From: Paenibacillus cremeus
Lineage (GTDB): Bacteria > Bacillota > Bacilli > Paenibacillales > NBRC-103111
Assembly (NCBI RefSeq): GCF_007786445.1
Contig: NZ_VNJI01000020.1
Span: 54,021-118,020 of the forward strand
Direction of reading: 5' to 3'
DNA: 64,000 nucleotides
The translations under genes and the position numbers were made by a program. Under the pieces are notes generated by a model that did not search any database, was not told the DNA's origin, and worked only from the letters and a program-made list of their open reading frames with translations. Of the stretch, positions 1 through 9,157 are shown one piece after another (position 1 is the first letter of the stretch; each line of letters opens with the position of its first letter).

Positions 1-1
1 G

Positions 2-100
2 CTGTGGATCAAGGAGCTGCAGCCCGCAGGGAAAAAAGCGATGGAAGCGGCGCAGCTGGCCCGTGGCGGACAGCTGGCTCCCGGCACGGTGCTGGGATAA
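2..100 (+). CDS. fmt: Methionyl-tRNA formyltransferase, C-terminal end (partial)
   Basis: Only the last 32 codons lie in the window; the gene starts to the left. The frame reads LWIKELQPAGKKAMEAAQ and ends APGTVLG-stop, which matches the C-terminal tail of Fmt, the enzyme that formylates initiator Met-tRNA. The gene sits directly upstream of rsmB, the usual Bacillales order. A longer frame starting at base 4 overlaps this tail but is only an upstream extension of the rsmB frame. Confidence 0.85.
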   Translation: MWIKELQPAGKKAMEAAQLARGGQLAPGTVLG

Positions 101-123
101 CGGATCGGAGGATAAGACATATC

Positions 124-1596
124 GTGACGAACGGAAAACATCAAGGTGCCGCACCGGCTCGACGGACGGGTAGGCCTCCCAAGAGCGGCGGGGGTCCCTC
201 ATCAAAAGCTAGGGGACCGGTCTCTGCTGCCGCGGCTGCAAAGAAGAGGACGCCATCGGCTAGGGAAGCCGCGCTGGACGTGCTGGTCCGCATCGAGCAG
301 GATCATGCGTACAGCAACTTGCTGCTGAATCAGACGCTGCAGAAGCATCAGCTGGACAAGCCCGACGCGGGGCTTGCGACCGAGCTGGTCTACGGCACGA
401 TTCAGCGGCTGAATACAATTGACTACTTTCTGGAGCCGCTTGTGACTAAGGGGCTGCGCAAGCTGGAGCCTTGGGTGCGGGCCTTGCTGCGGCTGAGCTT
501 CTATCAGCTGTACTACTTGGACCGCATCCCCGACCATGCTGCGGTGAATGAAGCGGTCAACATCGCCAAGCGCCGCGGGCACCAGGGCATCTCCGGCATG
601 GTCAACGGCGTGCTGCGCAGTGTGATCCGCCGTAAGCCGGAGCTTACGCTGCCCGCCGATTTGCCGGCGGCGCAGCGCATCGCTTTGGCCGAGTCGCACC
701 CCGAATGGCTGGTGCGGCGCTGGATCCGCCAGTTCGGCGAGCAGACGGCGGAACGCATCTGCGCGGCGAACAACACCCCGCCGCGCGTCAGCCTGCGCGC
801 GAACGCCTTGATGCTCGGCCGCGACGCGCTGGCCGAGCGGCTTCGCCAAGGAGGGCTCGATGCGGAGCCCTCCGAGGTCGCCCCCGCCGGCGTGACCGTG
901 CGCGGCGGCGGCAATATGGCCCTGACGCCGGAGTATGCGTCAGGCCTGTTTTCGGTGCAAGACGAGAGCTCGATGCTCGTCGCGGAATGGGTGGACCCGC
1001 AGCCGGGCGAGCGGGTGCTGGATTGCTGCGCCGCGCCTGGCGGGAAGACGGCGCATCTGGCGGAGAAGATGGGCGACCGCGGCGAGATCGTGGCTTGCGA
1101 TGTACATGAGCATAAGCAGAAGCTGATTAGCGACCAGGCGCAGCGGCTCGGCTTAAAGTCCATTCGCACGCTGACAGCGGATGCCCGCAAGCTGGCGGAG
1201 CATTTTCCTCCTGCGAGCTTCGATCGCATTTTGCTGGACGCACCTTGCTCCGGTCTTGGCGTCATCCGGCGCAAGCCGGATATGAAGTGGGAGAAAACCG
1301 AGCAGGAGCTCTCTGACATCTGCGTGGTTCAGCATGATTTGCTGGAGGCGGTTTATCCGCTGCTGAAGCCGGGCGGGGTGCTGGTCTACAGCACTTGCAC
1401 CATCGAGGCGGCGGAGAATGAGGAGATGGTTCGCGGGTTTTTGCAGCGGCATCCCGAGTTTGAGCTGGACGCTCCGCCAAGGCGGGTTCCGGAGCAGTCG
1501 GCAAGCGGTGACGCACCTGCGTTCGTGCAAATTTTACCGTACGAGTTTGGCTCCGACGGATTTTTCATCGCCAGACTCAAGCGCCGCCATGCATAA
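124..1596 (+). CDS. rsmB: 16S rRNA (cytosine-967-C5)-methyltransferase RsmB
   Basis: This enzyme methylates C967 of 16S rRNA with S-adenosylmethionine. The N-terminal part is a NusB-like RNA-binding domain, preceded by a basic low-complexity stretch of about 45 residues. The C-terminal part is a Rossmann methyltransferase with the SAM loop CCAAPGGKT near residues 301-309. Both family cysteines are present: C375 in DAPCSGLG and the nucleophile C425 in STCTIE. The start chosen is GTG at 124 with GGAGG at 107-111, because the open frame further upstream runs through the end of fmt. The product is 490 residues, somewhat longer than usual because of the basic N-terminus. Confidence 0.93.
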   Translation: MTNGKHQGAAPARRTGRPPKSGGGPSSKARGPVSAAAAAKKRTPSAREAALDVLVRIEQDHAYSNLLLNQTLQKHQLDKPDAGLATELVYGTIQRLNTIDYFLEPLVTKGLRKLEPWVRALLRLSFYQLYYLDRIPDHAAVNEAVNIAKRRGHQGISGMVNGVLRSVIRRKPELTLPADLPAAQRIALAESHPEWLVRRWIRQFGEQTAERICAANNTPPRVSLRANALMLGRDALAERLRQGGLDAEPSEVAPAGVTVRGGGNMALTPEYASGLFSVQDESSMLVAEWVDPQPGERVLDCCAAPGGKTAHLAEKMGDRGEIVACDVHEHKQKLISDQAQRLGLKSIRTLTADARKLAEHFPPASFDRILLDAPCSGLGVIRRKPDMKWEKTEQELSDICVVQHDLLEAVYPLLKPGGVLVYSTCTIEAAENEEMVRGFLQRHPEFELDAPPRRVPEQSASGDAPAFVQILPYEFGSDGFFIARLKRRHA

Positions 1597-1733
1597 AAAG
1601 CCTGAATTCAGGCGCTGAAACGAGCATAATGACATAGATTGTGGTAAACTAGATGTGGCCTTTTCCGAGCCGAAAGCGTTCGCGAAAGGTCCATCTTTGC
1701 ACTATAGCATATAAACAGGTTGTGATATGGATT

Positions 1734-2828
1734 ATGGAATTACAGGACATGCCCAAAAGCAAAGCGCCGGTCAACAACGGCAAGCCGTATGTTTACGATT
1801 TGACGCTGGAGGATTGGCAGGAATGGGTTAAAGGCAATGGGGAGGCCGGCTTTCGGGCAGGCCAAATTTTTGATTGGCTGTATGTGAAAAGAGTTTCAAG
1901 CTTCGACCAAATGTCGAACCTGCCCAAGTCGCTGCGGGAAAAGCTCGTCGGTCAGTTTGATTTTGTGACGCTGACGGAAGTGGCGCATTACCGGTCGCAG
2001 GACGGTACCGTGAAGTTTCTGTTCGAGCTGAACGACAAGAACGCGATCGAAACCGTCGTGATGAAGCATAGCTACGGCAACAGCATTTGCGTAACCACGC
2101 AAGTGGGCTGCCGGATCGGCTGTACGTTTTGCGCCTCGACGCTAGGCGGACTGAAGCGGAATCTGTCGGCGGGGGAAATCATCGCTCAGGTGGTGAAGGC
2201 GCAGCAAATGCTGGACCAAACCGGGGAGCGGGTCAGCAGCATCGTCATCATGGGGATCGGCGAGCCGTTCGAAAACTACGATGAGGTGATGAAGTTCCTC
2301 AAGGTGATGATTCATCCGAAGGGACTCAACATCGGCCAGCGCCACATTACGGTGTCAACGAGCGGGATCGTGCCGAACATTTACCGATTTGCGGATGAAG
2401 ATACGCAAATTAACCTGGCTATCTCGATTCATGCGCCGAACGATGAACTGCGCTCAAAGTTGATGCCGGTCAACCGCAGGTTCCCGTTCAAGGATCTGAT
2501 CGAGGCTTGCCAATACTACATTGCGAAGACGGGGCGGCGGATTACGTTCGAATATGCCTTGATGGGTGGTGTGAACGATCAGCCGGAGCATGCGGAGGAG
2601 CTGGCGAAGGTGCTGAAGGTGTTCCCCCATGCGCATGTGAATTTGATCCCGGTCAACTTCGTGTCCGAACGCAATTTTGTGCGCACGGAGCGGGACGATA
2701 TTTTTACCTTCCAACGCATATTGGAACGGGGTAAGGTCAACGCCACGATACGCCGGGAGCAGGGCAGCGATATTGCCGCCGCTTGCGGGCAGCTACGGGC
2801 GAAGCATATGGAATCGGGTGCGAGGTGA
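1734..2828 (+). CDS. rlmN: Dual-specificity 23S rRNA/tRNA adenine-C2 methyltransferase RlmN
   Basis: This is a radical-SAM enzyme that methylates C2 of A2503 in 23S rRNA and A37 in some tRNAs. The 4Fe-4S cluster motif CxxxCxxC is formed by C126, C130 and C133 (CRIGCTFC). Other family stretches include the SAM-binding region around VIMGIGEP and the C-terminal cysteine in AACGQL. The start is uncertain. ATG 1734 and ATG 1749 both lack a strong ribosome binding site, and homologous sequence begins near [10 protein letters not shown], so the N-terminus may be shorter. It is followed within a few bases by prpC. Confidence 0.9.
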   Translation: MELQDMPKSKAPVNNGKPYVYDLTLEDWQEWVKGNGEAGFRAGQIFDWLYVKRVSSFDQMSNLPKSLREKLVGQFDFVTLTEVAHYRSQDGTVKFLFELNDKNAIETVVMKHSYGNSICVTTQVGCRIGCTFCASTLGGLKRNLSAGEIIAQVVKAQQMLDQTGERVSSIVIMGIGEPFENYDEVMKFLKVMIHPKGLNIGQRHITVSTSGIVPNIYRFADEDTQINLAISIHAPNDELRSKLMPVNRRFPFKDLIEACQYYIAKTGRRITFEYALMGGVNDQPEHAEELAKVLKVFPHAHVNLIPVNFVSERNFVRTERDDIFTFQRILERGKVNATIRREQGSDIAAACGQLRAKHMESGAR

Positions 2829-2836
2829 AACAAGGG

Positions 2837-3607
2837 ATGCGGAGAGCGGCCTACCAAACGGATATCGGGCGTGTGCGAATGATTAACGAGGACCGTGCGG
2901 TCGTTCAGGAAAATCTGAGCGGCCTCACGCTCGCCATCGTGGCAGACGGGATGGGCGGGCATCAAGCCGGGGACATGGCTAGCAGTATGGCGGTGGAACT
3001 CATTGAGCAGGGGCTTCAGTCTCTCCATCCTGAGGTACCGTGGGAGGAGCGGCAAACGCTGCTGCGGGAAACGATCGAAACCGCTAACGAGAAAATTTTT
3101 GAATTTGCGGCCCAGCGGGACAATTATCACGGCATGGGCACGACGGTGGTGGCGGTGCTGGCGGATGATGAGCATGCGGTCATCGGCCACATTGGCGACA
3201 GCCGGGCGTATTTGATTCGCGGCGAGAGTATTGAGCAGATTACGGAGGACCATTCGCTCGTCAATGAGCTCGTTCGCAGCGGTCAGATCAGCCGTGAGGA
3301 AGCAATCCATCATCCGAGACGCAACGTGTTGACGCGTGCGCTCGGGACAGAGCCTACGATTGAAGTGGACGTGCAGCAAATAAACTGGCAGTCCGGCGAT
3401 CTGCTGCTGATTTGCAGCGACGGGCTCAGCAACTTGGTTGAGCCGGCGCAGATGGTGCAGCAGGTCGCAGGCGGCGGGGAGCTGGAGCCTAAGGTCCAGC
3501 GGCTTGTTCATGATGCGCTCGAGGCCGGGGGCGACGATAATATTACGGTCGTTTTGCTCGCTAATGTCGAGGGCGGCCACCTACATAACGATGGAGAAGC
3601 GAGGTGA
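2837..3607 (+). CDS. prpC: PP2C-type protein serine/threonine phosphatase PrpC/Stp
   Basis: This metal-dependent phosphatase reverses phosphorylation by the kinase encoded next (prkC). The 256-residue product carries the PP2C motifs TDIGRVRMINED near the N-terminus, ADGMGGHQAGD, GDSRAYL and the C-terminal DDNITV, which supply the metal-binding aspartates. ATG 2837 is chosen because GAGGTG at 2822-2827 is well placed. GTG 2825, overlapping the rlmN stop as GTGA, is an alternative that would add four residues. The 7-bp gap to prkC implies co-transcription and coupled dosage of the kinase/phosphatase pair. Confidence 0.92.
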   Translation: MRRAAYQTDIGRVRMINEDRAVVQENLSGLTLAIVADGMGGHQAGDMASSMAVELIEQGLQSLHPEVPWEERQTLLRETIETANEKIFEFAAQRDNYHGMGTTVVAVLADDEHAVIGHIGDSRAYLIRGESIEQITEDHSLVNELVRSGQISREEAIHHPRRNVLTRALGTEPTIEVDVQQINWQSGDLLLICSDGLSNLVEPAQMVQQVAGGGELEPKVQRLVHDALEAGGDDNITVVLLANVEGGHLHNDGEAR

Positions 3608-3614
3608 GGATTGA

Positions 3615-5804
3615 ATGATCGGTAGACAGCTTGGAGGACGTTACGAGATTATCGAGCGGGTCGGCGGCGGCGGCATGGCCATTGTGTATAAGGGACTAGA
3701 TATTTTATTGCATCGGCATATCGCTGTGAAGGTGCTGCGCCAGCAGTACGTGCACGACGAGGAATTCATTCAACGATTTCGCCGTGAAGCGCAAGCCGCA
3801 GCCTCGTTATCCCATCCGAATGTAGTCAGCATTTATGACGTCGGTCAAGAGGAAGACGTGCATTACATTGTGATGGAATATATCGAGGGCACCACGTTAA
3901 ATGATCTGATCAAGGAAAAGGCGCCGCTCCAAGTGGAGGAAGCGATTCATATCGCCGGTCAGATTTGCGATGCCCTCGATCATGCGCATCACAATCAAAT
4001 CATCCATCGCGACATTAAGCCTCACAACATTTTGATTGGCAAAAATGGCCGTGTAAAGGTAACCGATTTCGGGATCGCCCGGGCCGTCACATCTTCAACC
4101 ATTACACAGACCGGCTCGGTGGTCGGGTCGGTGCATTATTTTTCACCGGAGCATGCCAAAGGGACGCCGACTGGTGAGCAATCGGACCTGTACTCTCTGG
4201 GGATTGTGATGTATCAGATGCTGACGGGAAGACTGCCGTTTCTCGGCGAAAGCCCGATCAGCGTGGCGCTGAAGCATTTGCAGGAGGACGTGGAGGAGCC
4301 GCGCAAGGTGAATCCGCTGATCCCGCAAAGCGTGGAGAACATCATTCTGCGGGCGATGCGCAAAAGCACCTCGGAGCGGTACCGCTCGGCCAAGGAGATG
4401 CTCAGCGATCTGGAATCGTGCCTGCTGCCGAATCGGCGCAATGAGCCCAAGGTCAGCTTTGTCGACGACGATGAACTGGACGAGGAGCGGACACGGGTCA
4501 TGCCAGCGCTTCGGCCAGGACAATTTGCCGCCGCCGAGGCGGGGGATTCAGACGAGGAGCCCGAGGAGGAGCAACCGGAAAAAAAGAAGAATCGCTGGGT
4601 CAAGCCGCTCATTTGGGCTATCGTCCTGATCGTGCTGCTCGGCGGAATGTGGTATGCCGTAGGGTGGGCTAAAACCCAAATGACGGTGCCAGAGGCGACG
4701 GTGCCGAAGGTTGTCAATCTGCCGCTGGCGGAAGCGGAGCAGAAGCTGAAGGACGTAGGGCTCGATTCCGAGGTCTCTTACGAACCGTCGAAGGACGTTC
4801 CGAAGGACACGGTCATCCGGCAAAGCCAATCCGATATTAAGGTGAAGCTCCCAAGCAAGATCAAGCTGTATGTCAGCCAAGGGCCGGAAAAGCAGAAGAT
4901 GCCGGATGTGGTCAAGAAGAAGCTGACGGAAGCGAAGCTTGCTCTGACGAATCTCGGGATCAAGCCGGAAAATATTAGCGTGGAGCAAAAGTTCATGGAC
5001 GTCGAGCCGGATACGGTCATGACGCAAACGCCTTTAGCAAACGACGATATCGATGCGGCGACGGCGACGGTCAAGCTCGTGGTCAGCAAAGGCAAGGAAA
5101 CGATTCCGATGCCGAATCTGGTCGGCAAGACCGAGGCGGAAGCCAAGAATACGATTCTGGTGAGCAGCTTGAAGCTGGCGAAAGACGGCATTAACTACGA
5201 GGCCAGCTATAAAGTGTCCAAGGGCCGGGTCATCAAGCAGTTCCCGTATGAGCCGAACGACAGCGTGTCGCCGGGGGCGGAAATTAGCTTGACTGTCAGT
5301 TCGGGCCTGCCGGACGAAGCCGGACCGATGAAGGTTCCCGTTCAAGTAAAGCCGGCGCGGGAAGGCAAGGCATCCACGATCAAAATTATTTTGACGGACG
5401 CAGCATACGAGAATTATGAATATCAGACGATGAACAACGTGACGAAGCCGGAAAATGTGGACGTCAATTTGGTCGTTTCCCCTGAGAAGAAGGCCGTGAT
5501 TCAAATCAAGGTCGATAATAATATCGGGGATATTATGACGGTGACGTATCAAGATTATTTGGCGCAAAAGAGCGGTAAGCCGATCACGCCGGGAACGCCG
5601 AGCACGCCGGGCGGATCGACCCCAACACCAACGCCGTCCCCGACACCGTCGCCGGGTCAGGTTACGCCGACTCCACCGCCTGCAACTACAGGGGGCGGCA
5701 CTAAGCCTCCGGTAACGCCCGCAAGCGGCGGAGCCGGGGGCAGCCAGACCCCGGCCGGCAGTCCGGGCGGCGCTACACCAGGTACAGGAGGCAGAAGCGG
5801 ATAA
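3615..5804 (+). CDS. prkC: PASTA-domain serine/threonine protein kinase PrkC
   Basis: This membrane kinase senses muropeptides and regulates cell-wall, translation and germination functions. The cytoplasmic kinase domain spans about residues 1-270. It has the glycine loop VGGGGMAIVYKG, catalytic K39, HRDIKPHN, DFG and a Ser/Thr-rich activation loop. An acidic and Lys-rich juxtamembrane stretch precedes one membrane helix near residues 330-350. Outside lie three PASTA repeats and a further Ig-like segment. The last 60 or so residues are a Thr/Pro/Gly-rich tail with TPTPTPSPTPSP, probably a wall-spanning region. At 729 residues it is longer than the roughly 650 of Bacillus PrkC, mainly because of this tail. 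Confidence 0.95.
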   Translation: MIGRQLGGRYEIIERVGGGGMAIVYKGLDILLHRHIAVKVLRQQYVHDEEFIQRFRREAQAAASLSHPNVVSIYDVGQEEDVHYIVMEYIEGTTLNDLIKEKAPLQVEEAIHIAGQICDALDHAHHNQIIHRDIKPHNILIGKNGRVKVTDFGIARAVTSSTITQTGSVVGSVHYFSPEHAKGTPTGEQSDLYSLGIVMYQMLTGRLPFLGESPISVALKHLQEDVEEPRKVNPLIPQSVENIILRAMRKSTSERYRSAKEMLSDLESCLLPNRRNEPKVSFVDDDELDEERTRVMPALRPGQFAAAEAGDSDEEPEEEQPEKKKNRWVKPLIWAIVLIVLLGGMWYAVGWAKTQMTVPEATVPKVVNLPLAEAEQKLKDVGLDSEVSYEPSKDVPKDTVIRQSQSDIKVKLPSKIKLYVSQGPEKQKMPDVVKKKLTEAKLALTNLGIKPENISVEQKFMDVEPDTVMTQTPLANDDIDAATATVKLVVSKGKETIPMPNLVGKTEAEAKNTILVSSLKLAKDGINYEASYKVSKGRVIKQFPYEPNDSVSPGAEISLTVSSGLPDEAGPMKVPVQVKPAREGKASTIKIILTDAAYENYEYQTMNNVTKPENVDVNLVVSPEKKAVIQIKVDNNIGDIMTVTYQDYLAQKSGKPITPGTPSTPGGSTPTPTPSPTPSPGQVTPTPPPATTGGGTKPPVTPASGGAGGSQTPAGSPGGATPGTGGRSG

Positions 5805-6722
5805 ATGCCAACCGGGTTAATCGTTAAGGCATTAAGCGGATATTACTATGTTCTCTCGGAGGACGGGCAATCGACCGACTCCATCCAGTGCCGCGCGCGC
5901 GGTATTTTCAAAAAACGCGGCATTTCCCCCTTGGTCGGTGATCGAGTGGTGTATGAGCTGACGGAAAACGGAGAAGGCACGGTCGATGAGATCCTGCCCC
6001 GGACCGTGGAGCTGATTCGGCCGCCGATTGCCAATGTGGATCTGGCCGTGCTCGTGTTCTCCATCGACGAGCCGGCGCTCAATTTGCCGCTGCTGGATAA
6101 GTTTCTGGTGCACACAGAGAGTGCTGGTCTGGAAACGCATATTTGCTTGACCAAGCATGACCTGACGAAGGACGTGGACGGTGCCGAGTCGGGGGAGTCG
6201 ACGGTGAGCCTCGACGAGGCGATTCGCCTGTATGAATCGATCGGCTATTCCCTCACGGTGACCAGTGCCAAAGAAGGCATCGGCGTGACCTCGGTTCTCG
6301 ACCGGCTGGCAGGGCGCATCAGCGTGTTTGCCGGACAATCGGGCGTAGGGAAATCGTCGCTTCTGAACGCCATGGTGCCCGGGCTGCAGCTGGAGACGAA
6401 CCAGATCAGCATGAAGCTGGGCCGCGGCAAGCATACGACGCGCCATGTGGAGTTGATCCGGCTGCAGAATGGTGGGGTCGTCGCCGATACCCCGGGCTTC
6501 AGCCAGTTGGACTTCCTGCAGGTCGACGCCGAGGGGCTTAGCGCCTGCTTCCGGGAGTTTGCTCCGTATGCCGAGCAGTGCCGCTTCCGGGGCTGCTTGC
6601 ACCTGCACGAGCCGGACTGTAAGGTACGGGAGGCTCAGGAGGAGGGGCAGATCGCTGCCTCGCGCTTTGCTTCGTATTTGCAATTTTTAGGGGAAATCCG
6701 AGACAAGAAGAGGAGGTACTGA
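5805..6722 (+). CDS. rsgA: Ribosome small-subunit-dependent GTPase RsgA
   Basis: This circularly permuted GTPase acts in late 30S maturation. After an N-terminal OB-fold, the G4 motif (TKHD) comes before the P-loop GQSGVGKSS and the G3 motif DTPG, the family's signature order. The C-terminal zinc-binding element has a Cys/His pattern around [14 protein letters not shown]. The ATG abuts the prkC stop codon, so translation is probably coupled. The length of 305 residues is typical. Confidence 0.95.
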   Translation: MPTGLIVKALSGYYYVLSEDGQSTDSIQCRARGIFKKRGISPLVGDRVVYELTENGEGTVDEILPRTVELIRPPIANVDLAVLVFSIDEPALNLPLLDKFLVHTESAGLETHICLTKHDLTKDVDGAESGESTVSLDEAIRLYESIGYSLTVTSAKEGIGVTSVLDRLAGRISVFAGQSGVGKSSLLNAMVPGLQLETNQISMKLGRGKHTTRHVELIRLQNGGVVADTPGFSQLDFLQVDAEGLSACFREFAPYAEQCRFRGCLHLHEPDCKVREAQEEGQIAASRFASYLQFLGEIRDKKRRY

Positions 6723-6723
6723 C

Positions 6724-7383
6724 ATGCTGCGGATTGCTCCTTCGATTTTATCCGCCGACTTCTCCGTACTGGGGCAAGAGATTGCCGACGTGGAACGCGG
6801 CGGAGCGGATTGGATTCATGTGGACGTCATGGACGGCCAGTTTGTTCCGAATATTACGATTGGGCCGCTGGTGGTCGAAGCCATTCGTCCCAAAACCCGG
6901 CTGCCGCTCGATGTCCATCTGATGATCGAACAGCCGGACCGGTACATTCCTGCTTTTGCCCAGGCGGGCGCCGATCTGATTTCGGTCCATGTGGAAGCCT
7001 GCGTGCATTTGCACCGGACGCTGCATTTGATTAAGGAACAAGGGATCAAAGCCGGGGTTGTGCTGAATCCAGCCACGCCCCTCTCCACTTTGGAGCATGT
7101 GCTGGACGAGTCGCTGGACCTGGTACTGCTAATGACGGTCAACCCCGGCTTCGGGGGACAGGCGTTCATCCCAAGCATGCTGCCCAAAATTAAGGCGCTG
7201 CGCCAGATGCTTGTGGAGCGGGGATTGTCGCACGTTGATATCGAGGTGGATGGCGGGATCAACGAAGGGACGGCTAAGCAGGTGATCGAGGCGGGAGCGA
7301 ACATGCTGGTCGCCGGCAATGCGGTATTCAATCAAGCGGATCGGGCACGTGCGATTCGAAGCCTTCGGGGCGAAGGGGGATAA
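6724..7383 (+). CDS. rpe: Ribulose-phosphate 3-epimerase
   Basis: This TIM-barrel enzyme interconverts ribulose-5-phosphate and xylulose-5-phosphate in the pentose phosphate pathway. Family motifs are ILSADF at the N-terminus, [12 protein letters not shown] (metal and catalytic residues), [17 protein letters not shown] and the phosphate-binding EVDGGIN and AGNAVF. Length is 219 residues. A strong GAGGAGG precedes ATG 6724, one base after the rsgA stop. In Bacillus the next gene is thiN; here it is not. Confidence 0.95.
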   Translation: MLRIAPSILSADFSVLGQEIADVERGGADWIHVDVMDGQFVPNITIGPLVVEAIRPKTRLPLDVHLMIEQPDRYIPAFAQAGADLISVHVEACVHLHRTLHLIKEQGIKAGVVLNPATPLSTLEHVLDESLDLVLLMTVNPGFGGQAFIPSMLPKIKALRQMLVERGLSHVDIEVDGGINEGTAKQVIEAGANMLVAGNAVFNQADRARAIRSLRGEGG

Positions 7384-7389
7384 GACGAG

Positions 7390-7638
7390 ATGCGGACGCT
7401 GGTTGTGATCGGATTTAGCTTGCTGTGCGCAGGTATGCTCACCTTGTTCTCGCAAATTCAGGACTTATTGAAGTATCTTTTTTCCTTGGGCGCTTTATAT
7501 GTCGGAATTCAGTTCTTTAAACGGTATGAAACGCGAAGCATGCGCATTGCGTTCGTCGTTACCACGGTGCTGTTTTATTTCATCTTTGCTGTGTTCTATG
7601 CGATTTATCTCACCATGCAACAGCAGCAGGCTGCATAG
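7390..7638 (+). CDS. Small hydrophobic membrane protein of unknown function
   Basis: This 82-residue protein has two predicted membrane helices, near residues 4-38 and 53-75. Between them is a short basic loop containing KRYETRS. The C-terminus is Gln-rich (MQQQQAA). GGGGGA precedes ATG 7390, six bases after rpe, so it is probably the last gene of the rsmB-rpe operon. It occupies the place of thiN but has no resemblance to thiamine pyrophosphokinase. No function is recognised. Confidence 0.7.
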   Translation: MRTLVVIGFSLLCAGMLTLFSQIQDLLKYLFSLGALYVGIQFFKRYETRSMRIAFVVTTVLFYFIFAVFYAIYLTMQQQQAA

Positions 7639-7666
7639 GACTGCCAGGTCATATGGCTCAAGATCA

Positions 7667-7826
7667 GGCCGCGTATATGGGACTGTTGACAAACGGCACT
7701 TCACCTCTTGGTGATACAATATATGGAATTAAAAACGCTGATGATCCACTATATATTGTAGTGAATCATCAGCATTTTATTTAGCTAAGGACTTTGTCAA
7801 CAGTCCCTATATCGCGGTCTTTTTTT
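7667..7826 (+). terminator. Intrinsic terminator split by a MITE-like insertion
   Basis: The left arm GGCCGCG (7667-7673) and right arm CGCGGTC (7813-7819) pair fully with one G-T and are followed by seven T (7820-7826). They are separated by a 129-bp inserted element and two copies of TATAT. Removing the insert and one TATAT restores a textbook hairpin with a 5-nt loop, presumably the original operon terminator. Confidence 0.75.
7679..7807. mobile_element. MITE-like element, 129 bp, 15-bp perfect terminal inverted repeats
   Basis: The ends are GGGACTGTTGACAAA (7679-7693) and its exact complement (7793-7807). It is flanked by a direct repeat TATAT (7674-7678 and 7808-7812), consistent with a 5-bp target duplication. 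It has no coding capacity. Inside is a second inverted repeat (7737-7751 and 7759-7773, one mismatch in 15) followed by a T-rich run, which could itself act as a terminator. The parent transposon family cannot be named from the ends alone. Confidence 0.8.
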
Positions 7827-7850
7827 GTTGCGGCCGAAAGCCAAAAGGAA

Positions 7851-7879
7851 GAATAATCCCCCCTGCCGGTTCATACATT
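7851..7879 (+). promoter_or_regulatory. Putative sigma-E promoter of spoVM
   Basis: GAATAAT (7851-7857), a 14-bp spacer and CATACATT (7872-7879) fit the sigma-E consensus KMATATT-N14-CATACAnT with one mismatch in the -35. In Bacillus subtilis spoVM is a sigma-E gene of the mother cell. The predicted leader is about 165 nt. Confidence 0.6.
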
Positions 7880-8049
7880 GTAACAATGATTTGGGAGTGT
7901 CTCTATCGCTCGGAGGATCATCTGCAGCGGGAAAGGAACGTTTTGGATCCGAGCGGAATAGAATAAGGATGTGTTTAAAGGAAATGGTTTTGCTTTGACT
8001 GACGAGGGTGGTTTGGCATCAAGCGAAGCCGGAAGGAGGAGGATGACGA

Positions 8050-8130
8050 ATGAAATTTTACACGATTAAGCTTCCTAAATTTTTAGGTGGATTTGTCAAG
8101 GCCGTACTTAATACATTCAGCAAAAACTGA
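8050..8130 (+). CDS. spoVM: Stage V sporulation protein M (26 residues)
   Basis: The frame reads MKFYTIKLPKFLGGFVKAVL and ends NTFSKN. It matches SpoVM, an amphipathic helix that recognises the convex forespore membrane and anchors the SpoIVA coat basement layer. The Pro at position 9, needed for curvature recognition in Bacillus, is kept. A strong GGAGGAGG lies just upstream. It keeps the Bacillales position between the rpe operon and rpmB. Confidence 0.95.
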   Translation: MKFYTIKLPKFLGGFVKAVLNTFSKN

Positions 8131-8244
8131 AGGTGTGCGTGTTCATACTTAGGCATCCGCCAAAAACCAGGGGATAAACGTCTCCGTCGTCCCGGGGACG
8201 AGCGCGCGTTTGTCAAGGTTGATGCGAAGAAACCAACTAAAAAA

Positions 8245-8266
8245 GCACCTGTAGCAGGTGCTTTTT
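8245..8266. terminator. Bidirectional terminator between spoVM and rpmB
   Basis: GCACCTG-TAG-CAGGTGC (8245-8261) is a perfect 7-bp stem flanked by A5 on the left and T5 on the right. It can serve spoVM on the plus strand and rpmB on the minus strand. Confidence 0.85.
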
Positions 8267-8293
8267 GTCTGCGATCGCATGTGCGTCCGCTGA

Positions 8294-8482
8294 TTATACG
8301 CGAGTTACTTTTCCGGATTTCAACGCTTTGGTGCTTACCCAAACACGCTTCGGCTTTCCGTCCACCAGAATGCGGACTTTTTGCACGTTTACTCCCCAAG
8401 TACGCTTCGCCTTGTTGTTCGCGTGGGAAACGTGGTTGCCAGTACCTGGACCTTTACCAGTAATAAAACATTTGCGGGACAT
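8294..8482 (-). CDS. rpmB: 50S ribosomal protein L28
   Basis: This 62-residue basic protein begins [20 protein letters not shown] and has the L28 core [13 protein letters not shown] and C-terminal KALKSGKV. It is the form without CxxC zinc pairs. It is transcribed against its neighbours, as in Bacillus, and GGAGGTG precedes the ATG. Confidence 0.96.
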   Translation of the reverse strand: MSRKCFITGKGPGTGNHVSHANNKAKRTWGVNVQKVRILVDGKPKRVWVSTKALKSGKVTRV

Positions 8483-8565
8483 TGTTACACCTCCTTAAAG
8501 CTCCGACGACGTTCCGTCTTCGATAACTCACATGTTTCGTGATCACTTTGAAAACACACTCAAAT

Positions 8566-8595
8566 ATCATATCACAGCCCAATTAGCCCCGTCAA
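8566..8595 (-). promoter_or_regulatory. Sigma-A promoter of rpmB
   Basis: Read on the minus strand: TTGACG (8595-8590), 18 bp, TATGAT (8571-8566). It is followed by a leader of about 80 nt to the rpmB ATG. Confidence 0.7.
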
Positions 8596-8707
8596 CGCGG
8601 AACATGGGATTTTCTCCACTGTTCACCAATTTTATTTATTTCTCGACTTATCTATAGTACAATGAAAAATAGTCCATCCTAATCTATATCGAAGGAGCTG
8701 TATGGAG

Positions 8708-9070
8708 ATGGCTATTGAACTGTCTACAGAATATGGCAAAGTTTTTGTTACGGATGAAGTGATTTCTGTGCTTGCTGGCTCCGCCGCATTGGATTGTTAT
8801 GGACTCGTAGGTATGGCCTCGCGGAACCAACTGAAGGACGGGATCGCCGAGCTGCTGCGTCGGGACAATTTGAGCCGCGGCGTAGAGGTGCATCGGGATG
8901 AGCAAGGCGTATTGACCATCGATTTATATATTGTCGTCAGCTATGGTACGAAAATATCCGTTGTTGCACACAATGTGCAATCCAAGGTAAAATACATGCT
9001 CAAAGATGTGGCAGGTCTTCAGGTCGACACAGTGAATATTTTCGTTCAAGGCGTACGTGTAACGCAATAA
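8708..9070 (+). CDS. yloU: Asp23/Gls24 family envelope stress protein YloU
   Basis: This 120-residue protein of the Asp23 family is encoded next to fakA in most Firmicutes. Relatives form membrane-associated cytoplasmic complexes tied to cell-wall stress. Family features are IELSTEYGKVFVTDEVI at the N-terminus, GLVGMASRNQLKDG and the C-terminal VNIFVQGVRV. AAGGAG at 8692-8697 fits ATG 8708 (10 nt) better than ATG 8702 (4 nt). A possible -10, TACAAT (8658-8663), lies upstream with no clear -35. Confidence 0.88.
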   Translation: MAIELSTEYGKVFVTDEVISVLAGSAALDCYGLVGMASRNQLKDGIAELLRRDNLSRGVEVHRDEQGVLTIDLYIVVSYGTKISVVAHNVQSKVKYMLKDVAGLQVDTVNIFVQGVRVTQ

Positions 9071-9157
9071 CAGCGGCCTGTCAGCCGGGAATACCGGTTG
9101 CTGGCTTGGCTGGGCACGTCTCGAACAGGGGCAATTGCAGGAAGGGGAATGGTGTTT

